Below are positions 1-5,535 of a DNA stretch of 5,535 nucleotides, one piece after another. Under the pieces are notes generated by a model, which did no database searches, was not told where the DNA came from, and saw nothing but the letters and a program-made list of their open reading frames with translations. The position numbers and the translations under genes were made by a program. Positions within the stretch are counted from its first letter, which is position 1, and the number at the start of each line of letters is the position of its first letter. This DNA comes from Bacteroidales bacterium (GTDB lineage: Bacteria > Bacteroidota > Bacteroidia > Bacteroidales > JAADJA01). The stretch covers positions 1 through 5,535 of the forward strand of contig JAIORT010000651.1 in assembly GCA_021107975.1 (NCBI GenBank), written 5' to 3'.

Positions 1-1
1 G

Positions 2-115
2 CATAACCTCGGTTTTTATCTCTGGTTGGTTAACGAAGCAAGAAACAGGATCATAACAGGAACTTTTATGGAATGGAAAAATAAAATGGTTCAGCAATTG
101 GATGTCAGAATGTGA
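2..115 (+). CDS. tgt: Queuine tRNA-ribosyltransferase, C-terminal fragment
   Basis: An open frame enters from the left edge and stops at TGA 113-115, giving 37 visible residues that begin HNLGFYLWLVNEAR and end in VQQLDVRM. This matches the extreme C-terminus of bacterial Tgt, where a helix with an HN-L-F/Y-L-L-x-x-AR pattern is followed by a short W-containing tail. Tgt exchanges guanine-34 for a queuosine precursor (preQ1 in bacteria) in tRNAs with GUN anticodons. The catalytic aspartates and the zinc site lie upstream, outside the window, so activity cannot be judged. The gene runs in the same direction as the lptF-type gene 32 bp downstream, an arrangement I recall as common in Bacteroidota, and the two are probably co-transcribed. 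The call rests on a short but characteristic tail. Confidence 0.8.
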   Translation, partial: HNLGFYLWLVNEARNRIITGTFMEWKNKMVQQLDVRM

Positions 116-147
116 ATATTATTTGTTCAGTCTAAATAATTTTACAC

Positions 148-1224
148 TTGAAAAAAATAGATATATATATTATTAAAAAATTTCTCGGCACTTTCTTTTT
201 TGCCATCTCGTTGCTTATTGTCATTGTGGTTGTTTTTGACATTTCTGAAAAAATTGACGATTTTATTGAGAAAGAAGCGCCCTTAAAAAAAATACTTTTC
301 TCATACTACCTCAATTTCATTCCTTATTTTGTTAACTTGTTCAGTTACTTATTCACTTTTATCGCTGTTATTTTCTTTACTTCCAAAATGGCATCCGACA
401 GTGAAATTATAGCTATATTGAGCAGTGGTATCAGTTTTAGGAGATTTCTTGTGCCTTATATTATCTCTGCCATATTCTTAGGGTTAATGTCGTTTTACCT
501 TGCAAATTTTCTTATCCCGAGAACAAATCAAAAAATGATGGATTTCGAAAAAATATATGTTAAAAATCCTCACCGTAACAGGGATATTAATATTCACATG
601 CAAATCAGTCCGGGAACATTTATATATCTTGAAAGCTATAATAATATAACCGATGTCGGAAATAAATTCTCGTTAGAAGATTTTGAAAATAATAAATTGG
701 TTTACAAATTGAGTTCGGAGCGAATAATATGGGACAGCATAACCGGAAAATGGAAGCTTGAAAACTATACTATAAGGATGATTGATGGTTTTGATGAAAA
801 AATAATAAAAGGGAAAGAAATGGATACACTGATCAATTTGCACCCTCGTGAATTTACTCTTATCATTGATGATATTAAAACAATGAATTTTTCTGAATTG
901 CGAGCTTTTATTGAAAAGGAACGGCTTAAAGGAACGAAAAATATTAAGGATTATGAGGTGGAAAAGCATAAAAGAATCGCCTTTCCTTTTGCAACAATAG
1001 TTCTGACATTGATAGGAGTTTCCCTATCAAGCAGAAAATCACGGGGCGGAATAGGCATGCACTTAGGATTAGGTATTGGCATAACCTTTTCCTTTATATT
1101 CTTTCTACAGGTATCAACTGTTTTTGCTACCAGGGGAAGCTTATCGCCCGGACTTTCCGTATGGATTCCTAATATTATTTTTGGTATCCTTGCCCTGTTC
1201 CTTCTGAAAGTTGCACCTAAGTAA
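148..1224 (+). CDS. lptF: LptF/LptG (YjgP/YjgQ) family LPS export permease
   Basis: This is a 358-residue inner-membrane protein of the YjgP/YjgQ family, the normal length. Known role: LptF and LptG form the membrane part of the LptB2FG ABC transporter, which extracts lipopolysaccharide and feeds it to the periplasmic Lpt bridge. Three hydrophobic segments lie near residues 12-31, 58-78 and 100-122. A soluble, beta-rich periplasmic region spans about 125-245, and three more segments lie near 275-293, 302-325 and 335-354. This is the classic 3+3 topology with a jellyroll domain between. Residues 81-104 (MASDSEIIAILSSGISFRRF onward) are the conserved cytoplasmic coupling stretch that contacts the ATPase LptB. 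The start is TTG at 148: an in-frame TAA lies at 133-135 and the next Met is residue 81, inside the conserved core. No Shine-Dalgarno is visible, as usual in Bacteroidota. Whether it acts as the F or the G partner cannot be decided from sequence alone; no second copy or lptB is in the window. Confidence 0.9.
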   Translation: MKKIDIYIIKKFLGTFFFAISLLIVIVVVFDISEKIDDFIEKEAPLKKILFSYYLNFIPYFVNLFSYLFTFIAVIFFTSKMASDSEIIAILSSGISFRRFLVPYIISAIFLGLMSFYLANFLIPRTNQKMMDFEKIYVKNPHRNRDINIHMQISPGTFIYLESYNNITDVGNKFSLEDFENNKLVYKLSSERIIWDSITGKWKLENYTIRMIDGFDEKIIKGKEMDTLINLHPREFTLIIDDIKTMNFSELRAFIEKERLKGTKNIKDYEVEKHKRIAFPFATIVLTLIGVSLSSRKSRGGIGMHLGLGIGITFSFIFFLQVSTVFATRGSLSPGLSVWIPNIIFGILALFLLKVAPK

Positions 1225-1231
1225 AAAATTA

Positions 1232-1265
1232 AACAGTATTTTTTTTATTATATTTGTCAACTGTT
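1232..1265 (+). other. Dyad AACAGT-N22-ACTGTT between lptF and the secreted-protein gene
   Basis: AACAGT (1232-1237) and ACTGTT (1260-1265) are perfect 6-bp inverted arms separated by 22 nt. A run of seven T starts three bases downstream (1269-1275). It could be a weak terminator for lptF, although the loop is long and the stem is AT-rich. It could instead be an operator flanking the -7-like box at 1249-1256, or it could be chance. No stronger terminator follows lptF. Confidence 0.25.
1249..1256 (+). promoter_or_regulatory. Possible Bacteroidota -7 promoter element for the secreted-protein gene
   Basis: The octamer TATATTTG fits the Bacteroidota sigma-ABfr -7 consensus TAnnTTTG exactly and lies 49 bp upstream of the ATG at 1306. 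That would give a leader of roughly 40-45 nt. No TTG is found at the expected -33 distance (around 1225-1232), so support is from one box only, in very AT-rich DNA where chance matches are common. It lies inside the arms of a dyad (1232-1265). Confidence 0.35.
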
Positions 1266-1305
1266 AAGTTTTTTTCATTTACTCACTAATCTTAAAAATG
1301 AAATT

Positions 1306-3159
1306 ATGAAAAATCTTTTACTTTTAATTGTAGTCTTTGCTATCGGAATTGGCAGCTATGCACAAAAAAGAGTTCAAATTCCGAAATCGCTGAGAGATAT
1401 TTCGGTTCAGCGGGAATACACACAACCTCTTGATGGTTCTGAAATAACGGAAGGCACACAAGTGGTACCATACAAAAGCGCTTCTGTTTTCGACGAAGAA
1501 ATAATTGGCGATAATTTTGCTGATCAGCAAACGAATCGTGCATTAATGAACAGGACTTATTTATACAACGACGGAACCATGGGCGTTACATGGACAAGAG
1601 GTATGGATGCTCCTGCATTCCCCAATAGGGGAACAGGATACAACTACTATGATGGCAATGCATGGGGACCCTGGCCAAGTGTAAGGATTGAAACACAACG
1701 ATGCGGATGGCCCTCGCTTGCTCCCTTAGGTGAGAATGGTGAAATAGTTGTTGCACACAATGCCATTGATGCCCTTGTTATTAACAGGAGGGATGAAAAA
1801 GGTACAGGAACATGGGTTGAAACTATTCTTCAGGGACCACCGGGATATGAAAAAGTTTCATGGCCAAGAATAGTTACCTCAGGACAGGATCATAATATCG
1901 TACATGTTCTCGGACAGATTCGTAACGGGTATAACGGACAGGAAATAGCCCAGGCTTATTACAGGTCGCAGGATGGCGGTGAAACATGGGACATTATGAA
2001 TCAGATTATTGAAGGCGTAGGTCCTGATTATTATACTCAAATTGACGCTGATGCAGAAGTGTTTGCCGAACCAAGAGCCGGCGTAATAGCATTTATTTGT
2101 GTTAGTCATTGGCACGACCTGTTTATGATGAAATCTTATGATGAGGGCGATACATGGGAAAAAACCGTTATTTGGGAGCACCCCTATCCTTTCTGGGATT
2201 GGGATAATTCCATCACCACCGATACATTGTGGGTGCCTGATAATTCTGTTTCAATTGCACTCGACAGTGATGGGATGGCACATGTTGTATTAGGGCTGTC
2301 AAGAATTGCACACTGGGAAGCGGGAGCAAGTTATTCGTACTGGCCTTACAGTGATGGTATTGCTTACTGGAATGAAACTATGCCTCCGTTTGAAGATGAA
2401 AACCCACACGATGCTCTCGATCCGATAGATGTTCTTATTGAAGATTATAACCTTATCGGCTGGACCCAGGACGTTAATAATAACGGTAGTATAGATTTCC
2501 TTGATGATTTGATGGCTTATCCCGAAAAAGGAATTTCAACAATGACAAATATTGTGGTTGATGAATTGAATCAAATTTTTTTGACATTTGCTTCAACTAC
2601 CGAAGGATATGATAATACTGTATATAATTATAAACATATATGGGTTAGAACTTCGCCTGATAACGGTAATACCTGGGGCGATTTCTATGATATGACCTCT
2701 GCGATGATACATATTTATGACGAATGTATTTATCCGTTACTAACAGCCGGCAGCGATGATAACATTTACCTGATGTACAATGTGGATGCTGATCCCGGAC
2801 TTGCAAGTCGTGAGGACCATGCCTGGCAACAAAATAAATTATATTTTTTAACTATTTTAAAGGATGATATTTTAAGTATTAATAATCCGGTTGAATTTAC
2901 TGAGAATGATGTTTCACAGAATTATCCCAATCCTTTTAATGCGACGTCAGTTGTTAATGTTAATATTCGGAAAACTTGCGAGCTAAGTCTTGATGTTATT
3001 AATATAACAGGTCAGAAAGTATTTGAAATAAATCCAATAAAGGCTAAACCCGGGAAAAATACAATTTCCATTGATGCAGGCAAATTGTCTCCCGGCATTT
3101 ATTTCTACACAGTAAGAGCCGGCGAAACTGCTATTACTAAGAAGATGGTTGTGGAATAG
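1306..3159 (+). CDS. Secreted Asp-box (BNR/sialidase-like fold) protein with T9SS type A sorting domain
   Basis: This 617-residue exported protein has unknown activity. Residues 1-19 form a Sec signal peptide (MKNLLLLIVV core, likely cleavage SYA|Q after residue 19). The body contains three Asp-box motifs, S-x-D-x-G-x-T-W, at residues 221-228, 277-284 and 450-457. Asp boxes mark hairpin turns in beta-propellers such as sialidases and related BNR proteins. Residues 389-400 fit an EF-hand or dockerin-type calcium loop (D-x-N-x-N-G-x-I-D-x-x-D). From about residue 539 to the end lies a T9SS type A domain: NYPNPFN, a predicted beta-sandwich, LSPGIYFYTV at 595-604 and the basic KKMVVE end. It is therefore predicted to cross the outer membrane by type IX secretion, lose this domain, and be released or surface-anchored. 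I see no FRIP motif or clear catalytic triad, so I do not call it a sialidase. The region is rich in Trp and Asp. The ATG at 1306 is chosen because it begins the signal peptide directly. A three-codon frame, ATG AAA TTA TGA (1298-1309), overlaps the start. Confidence 0.85.
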   Translation: MKNLLLLIVVFAIGIGSYAQKRVQIPKSLRDISVQREYTQPLDGSEITEGTQVVPYKSASVFDEEIIGDNFADQQTNRALMNRTYLYNDGTMGVTWTRGMDAPAFPNRGTGYNYYDGNAWGPWPSVRIETQRCGWPSLAPLGENGEIVVAHNAIDALVINRRDEKGTGTWVETILQGPPGYEKVSWPRIVTSGQDHNIVHVLGQIRNGYNGQEIAQAYYRSQDGGETWDIMNQIIEGVGPDYYTQIDADAEVFAEPRAGVIAFICVSHWHDLFMMKSYDEGDTWEKTVIWEHPYPFWDWDNSITTDTLWVPDNSVSIALDSDGMAHVVLGLSRIAHWEAGASYSYWPYSDGIAYWNETMPPFEDENPHDALDPIDVLIEDYNLIGWTQDVNNNGSIDFLDDLMAYPEKGISTMTNIVVDELNQIFLTFASTTEGYDNTVYNYKHIWVRTSPDNGNTWGDFYDMTSAMIHIYDECIYPLLTAGSDDNIYLMYNVDADPGLASREDHAWQQNKLYFLTILKDDILSINNPVEFTENDVSQNYPNPFNATSVVNVNIRKTCELSLDVINITGQKVFEINPIKAKPGKNTISIDAGKLSPGIYFYTVRAGETAITKKMVVE

Positions 3160-3214
3160 AATTATAGTTTTATAAAGAATTAATCTTCACGATTTTTTAA
3201 ATTACAATTTTATC

Positions 3215-3565
3215 ATGAAAATAATATCACTTGATAAAGTACCAAAGAAAAAGGTTGAAATGCAAGGTGCAAAAAAAACCTGGAAACAGATTCCGCTTTC
3301 GCATGAGGATGGCGCTCCTGTTTATGCTTACAGGGTGTTTACGGTGGAGCCGGAAGGATATACCCCATTTCATAGGCATAATTATGAGCACATGAACTTT
3401 GTGATAGAAGGAGAGGGGGTGCTGGTGAATGAAAAAGGGGAGGAGCAACCAATCAAAGCCGGTGATTTTGCCTTAGTGTTGCCTGATGAAAAACATCAGT
3501 ACAGGAACAAATCGAAGGGAAAGCCATTGGTTATAATCTGTGGCGTTCCAAAAGAATTTGAATAG
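3215..3565 (+). CDS. Small single-domain cupin with a TM1459-like four-histidine metal site
   Basis: This 116-residue protein is one cupin barrel and has no signal peptide, so it is probably cytoplasmic. Cupin motif 1 includes FHRHNYEH followed by an IEGEG turn (residues 52-68). Motif 2 is GDFALVLPDEKHQYRN (83-98). The expected metal ligands are H53, H55, H59 and H94. The usual motif-1 glutamate is absent: H59 lies four residues after H55, and the following position, where many cupins have Glu, is Met60. The same HxHxxxH...H pattern binds manganese in Thermotoga maritima TM1459, and FTVEP before motif 1, the length and the PKE ending also match that protein as I recall it. The natural substrate of this group is not known; related cupins bind small molecules, isomerise sugars or oxidise substrates. 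The gene lies 55 bp after the secreted-protein gene on the same strand and may be read through from it, since I see no terminator between them. Its stop is 4 bp from that of dnaN, which converges on it. Confidence 0.85.
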   Translation: MKIISLDKVPKKKVEMQGAKKTWKQIPLSHEDGAPVYAYRVFTVEPEGYTPFHRHNYEHMNFVIEGEGVLVNEKGEEQPIKAGDFALVLPDEKHQYRNKSKGKPLVIICGVPKEFE

Positions 3566-3569
3566 TATT

Positions 3570-4691
3570 TTACTGATTCAGCATAACGGGCATTACCAGC
3601 ATAAGAATATCCTCGTCTTTGTTGTCAATATCAACCGGTAATAAAATCCCGGCTCTGTTCGGGGCTGACATTTCAATTTTAATGTTTTCGTTATCGATAT
3701 TGTTAAGCATTTCTAATAAAAATTTAGAGTTGAACCCTATTTCCATATCTTCGCCCTTGTAACTGCATGTAAGTCTTTCTTCGGCTTCGTTTGTATAATC
3801 GATATCTTCGGCTGATAGTGTAAGTTCTTTCCCGCTGATTTTAAGCCGTATCTGGTTGGTAGATTGATTTGCATAAAGCGCCACACGTTTGATCAAATTT
3901 ATGAATGGCGACCTTTCGATTGTTAATACATTAGGATTATCTCTGGGGATTACAGCTTCGTAATTGGGATACTTACCATCGATAAGACGGCAAACAAGGT
4001 TTACATTTTCATAAGCGAAAAATGCATTTGTATTGTTATATTCAATTTTAACCTCAATATCATCAGGGAAAATATTCTTAAGTTGGGTTAAAGGCTTTTT
4101 TGGTAAAATAAACGAAGCCGGTTGCTCTGCTTTTGTATCGGTTCTTTTATACCTGACGAGTTTGTGGGCATCAGTAGCAACAAAAGTTACATCCTCAGGG
4201 GTTAATTCGCAAAAAACACCTGACATCACAGGTCTTAACTCGTCATTACCGGTAGCGAATAAGGTTTTATTAAACGCATTTTTCAGTACCCCTGAATTTA
4301 TCGTAATTATAGTAGCGTCTTCAATGGTCGGGGTAACCGGGAATTCATCGCTCTTATGCCCCGATAGCTTAAACTTCCCTTCGCCGGCTGATATTTCAAT
4401 CGCCAGTGTTTCATTATCTATGGTCATAGTTATTGGCACATCAGCAAATGTTTTTAAGGTCTCCAGCAATAGTTTTGCGGGAATAGTAACAACACCCGAT
4501 TCTTCAGCCATATCCATCGGAACGCTGACCGACATGGTGGTTTCAAGGTCTGACGCTGTTATTAATAACGTTTTATCCTTTAATTCAAATAAAAAATCAT
4601 CAAGAATTGGAAGAGTGTTACTTGGATTTATAACACCACTGATAAGTTGCAAATTCTTTAATAATACTGTACTCGATACAATGAACTTCAT
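3570..4691 (-). CDS. dnaN: DNA polymerase III beta subunit (sliding clamp)
   Basis: This is the full-length, 373-residue beta clamp. As a dimer it encircles DNA and tethers the replicative polymerase and other clamp-binding proteins. Three clamp domains of similar size are expected at about 1-120, 121-250 and 251-373. Recognisable landmarks are NTLPIL (25-30), DEFP (115-118), RPVMSGV (153-159), ATDAHKL (172-178, equivalent to the usual ATDGHRL), GKYPNYEAVIP (239-249) and the C-terminal MLVMPVML (364-371). The last forms part of the hydrophobic pocket that binds partner peptides. The ATG at 4691-4689 gives the standard MKFIVSS N-terminus. The AT-rich leader has no Shine-Dalgarno. dnaA, recF and gyrB are not adjacent: a TPR gene lies upstream on the same strand behind a terminator, so dnaN probably has its own promoter within 4692-4775. 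No origin-like DnaA-box cluster is visible. Confidence 0.97.
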   Translation of the reverse strand: MKFIVSSTVLLKNLQLISGVINPSNTLPILDDFLFELKDKTLLITASDLETTMSVSVPMDMAEESGVVTIPAKLLLETLKTFADVPITMTIDNETLAIEISAGEGKFKLSGHKSDEFPVTPTIEDATIITINSGVLKNAFNKTLFATGNDELRPVMSGVFCELTPEDVTFVATDAHKLVRYKRTDTKAEQPASFILPKKPLTQLKNIFPDDIEVKIEYNNTNAFFAYENVNLVCRLIDGKYPNYEAVIPRDNPNVLTIERSPFINLIKRVALYANQSTNQIRLKISGKELTLSAEDIDYTNEAEERLTCSYKGEDMEIGFNSKFLLEMLNNIDNENIKIEMSAPNRAGILLPVDIDNKDEDILMLVMPVMLNQ

Positions 4692-4781
4692 ATTAATAAT
4701 TTTATTTGTTTCGAAAAAAATTAGTTTGTAAAATTATTAAAAAAATTAATAAGTAATAATGTAAGTTAATTAAATAAAAAA
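4692..4781 (-). promoter_or_regulatory. AT-rich leader and presumed promoter region of dnaN
   Basis: About 90 bp of almost pure A/T lies between the dnaN start and the terminator of the upstream gene. That terminator separates dnaN from upstream transcription, so a dnaN promoter should lie here. Read on the minus strand, TAATTTTA and TAATTTTT stretches come close to the Bacteroidota TAnnTTTG -7 box, but neither has the final G and no properly spaced TTG is seen. I therefore do not place exact boxes. Confidence 0.4.
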
Positions 4782-4807
4782 GTCCGGATTAAAAAAATAA
4801 CCCGGAC
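4774..4807 (-). terminator. Rho-independent terminator of the TPR gene
   Basis: Read on the minus strand, GTCCGG (4807-4802) pairs perfectly with CCGGAC (4787-4782). The stem can extend by three more A-U pairs after one mismatch, leaving a six-U loop. It is followed at once by TTTTTTATTTA. This GC stem plus U-tract is a standard intrinsic terminator, starting 34 bases after the TPR gene's stop codon. On the plus strand the same stem lacks a good T-run, so it acts in one direction. Confidence 0.85.
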
Positions 4808-4841
4808 CGTTTGGTTTTACAAGGTATAAAACAAAAATCAT

Positions 4842-5535
4842 TTATTTATCCACAGATTTATATTTAATAATATCACCTAATAGCTCATACTGATTTTCCA
4901 TTATAGTAATAACTTCTTGCATATTATGTTCACAATATTCCCCATATTTCCATGCTGCAATAAAGTGATGTTCTGCTTCATTGAAATTTTGATTGTAACA
5001 TGCTAATATGCCGAGATTATTATGAATAGTACCGTTGTTATCAGAAATTAATAAAGCCTGAAGCAAATAACAATTAGCTTGTTCCAACTTATTTAACCGA
5101 ATTGCAATTACAGCAGCATTATTATAAGCTCTCCAGTCTCTGTTAAGACAAGCAAATGCTGCAGTATAAATGATAAGCTTTTCTTCAGGAGTTTTAATTA
5201 AATAGGCAGCATATAATAACTCTTCGTATGTTAGCAAATCAGGTTGTGTTATTGCTAAGGTCAAATTCATCTTGTCTAACCCTGCGGTTTCAATAGATTT
5301 ATCAAATATTATTGATTCTTTAAGGTATAAAAGACAATTGTTGTCAAATGCAGAATTTGTAACCTGTAGATTCCGGGTTGTTTCAATCTCAGGAATAGAA
5401 AGAAGTTCTTTTAATTTGCAAGTAACTGCCGGAGCCTTGTCTGTCTCCTGCTTTTCAACAACATTTGCAGCTAATTCAACTTTATCAACAGTATAATTTA
5501 TTTCCAGTTCATCATCTTTTGGTTCGGAATTATAT
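4842..5535 (-). CDS. TPR protein, 5'-truncated by the window edge; resembles C-terminus of Bacteroidota OmpA/TPR envelope proteins
   Basis: The reading frame is open from the right edge (first full codon 5534-5532) to TAA at 4844-4842, giving 230 visible residues. The ATG at 5270-5268 is internal: 88 in-frame sense codons precede it, including YTVDKVELAANVVEKQET, with no stop. So the gene begins beyond the window. The visible N-terminal part is acidic and hydrophilic, with no recognised domain. After it, LTYEELLYAA starts a helical region, then two TPR-like units: DWRAYNNAAVIA... at about residues 133-166 (5138-5037) and GTIHNNLGILACYNQNFNEAE... at about 167-200 (5036-4935). A helix of about 30 residues ends the protein. 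TPRs mediate protein-protein contacts. The order EELLYAA...EEK..IY..A...DWRAYNN...HNNLG resembles the C-terminal part of Bacteroidota OmpA-family TPR proteins in the cell envelope. That link is from memory and the OmpA domain is not in view. The gene ends in a strong terminator. Confidence 0.75.
   Translation of the reverse strand, partial: YNSEPKDDELEINYTVDKVELAANVVEKQETDKAPAVTCKLKELLSIPEIETTRNLQVTNSAFDNNCLLYLKESIIFDKSIETAGLDKMNLTLAITQPDLLTYEELLYAAYLIKTPEEKLIIYTAAFACLNRDWRAYNNAAVIAIRLNKLEQANCYLLQALLISDNNGTIHNNLGILACYNQNFNEAEHHFIAAWKYGEYCEHNMQEVITIMENQYELLGDIIKYKSVDK

Noticed and set aside
117..125. Possible -7 promoter box TATTATTTG upstream of lptF
   Set aside because: It has one extra base relative to TAnnTTTG and no spaced TTG; the short gap to tgt makes co-transcription simpler.
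1225..1246. A-run and T-run after lptF as a terminator hairpin
   Set aside because: The stem would be only A-U pairs, too weak to call an intrinsic terminator.
1879..2181. 100-codon minus-strand open frame within the secreted-protein gene
   Set aside because: It lies opposite the region that encodes two Asp boxes on the plus strand and has no recognisable domain or start context.
1306..3159. Calling the secreted protein an exo-alpha-sialidase
   Set aside because: Asp boxes occur in many propeller proteins; without the FRIP motif and catalytic residues the enzyme name is unsupported.
3160..3214. Promoter or terminator between the secreted-protein gene and the cupin gene
   Set aside because: The 55 bp are AT-rich, but I found no hairpin with a T-run and no exact TAnnTTTG box.
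4033..4731. 232-codon plus-strand open frame opposite dnaN
   Set aside because: It lies almost wholly antisense to a clear full-length dnaN; its serine- and valine-rich, low-complexity translation matches no family I know and is typical of the complement of a real gene.
5272..5496. 74-codon plus-strand open frame near the right edge
   Set aside because: It is antisense to the 5' continuation of the TPR frame, which is open to the edge and contiguous with recognisable TPR sequence.

Overview
The window looks like a chromosomal segment of a Bacteroidota bacterium, probably Bacteroidales-like and with low to moderate GC. The signs are a secreted protein with a type IX secretion (T9SS) type A C-terminal signal, translation starts without a clear Shine-Dalgarno sequence, one TAnnTTTG-type -7 promoter element, a tgt-lptF gene pair, and a beta clamp of Bacteroidota type. 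There are no RNA genes, CRISPR arrays, insertion sequences or other mobile elements. I find no convincing undescribed multi-gene system. The content is mostly housekeeping plus one poorly characterised secreted protein.

Layout. Positions 2-115 (+) hold the last 37 codons of tgt, the queuine tRNA-ribosyltransferase, cut by the window edge. An lptF/lptG-type LPS-export permease follows 32 bp later (148-1224, +) from a TTG start, probably in the same operon. After an 81-bp gap with a -7-like promoter element and a dyad comes a 617-residue exported protein (1306-3159, +). It has a signal peptide, three Asp-box motifs, a calcium-loop-like motif and a T9SS sorting domain. A small cupin (3215-3565, +) follows, whose four-histidine metal site resembles that of TM1459. 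It converges on dnaN (3570-4691, -) with only 4 bp between the stop codons. A 150-bp AT-rich spacer then holds the dnaN leader and an intrinsic terminator. This terminator closes a TPR protein on the minus strand (4842 to the window edge), whose reading frame continues out of the window and so is 5'-truncated here.

How the genes relate. tgt (tRNA modification) and lptF (outer-membrane LPS assembly) form a co-directional pair. The T9SS cargo protein also depends on the outer membrane, because many type A cargos end up anchored to a special LPS, but that link to lptF is only thematic. dnaN is a separate replication gene with its own leader. The TPR protein resembles the C-terminal TPR part of Bacteroidota OmpA-family envelope proteins, but the visible part cannot prove this.
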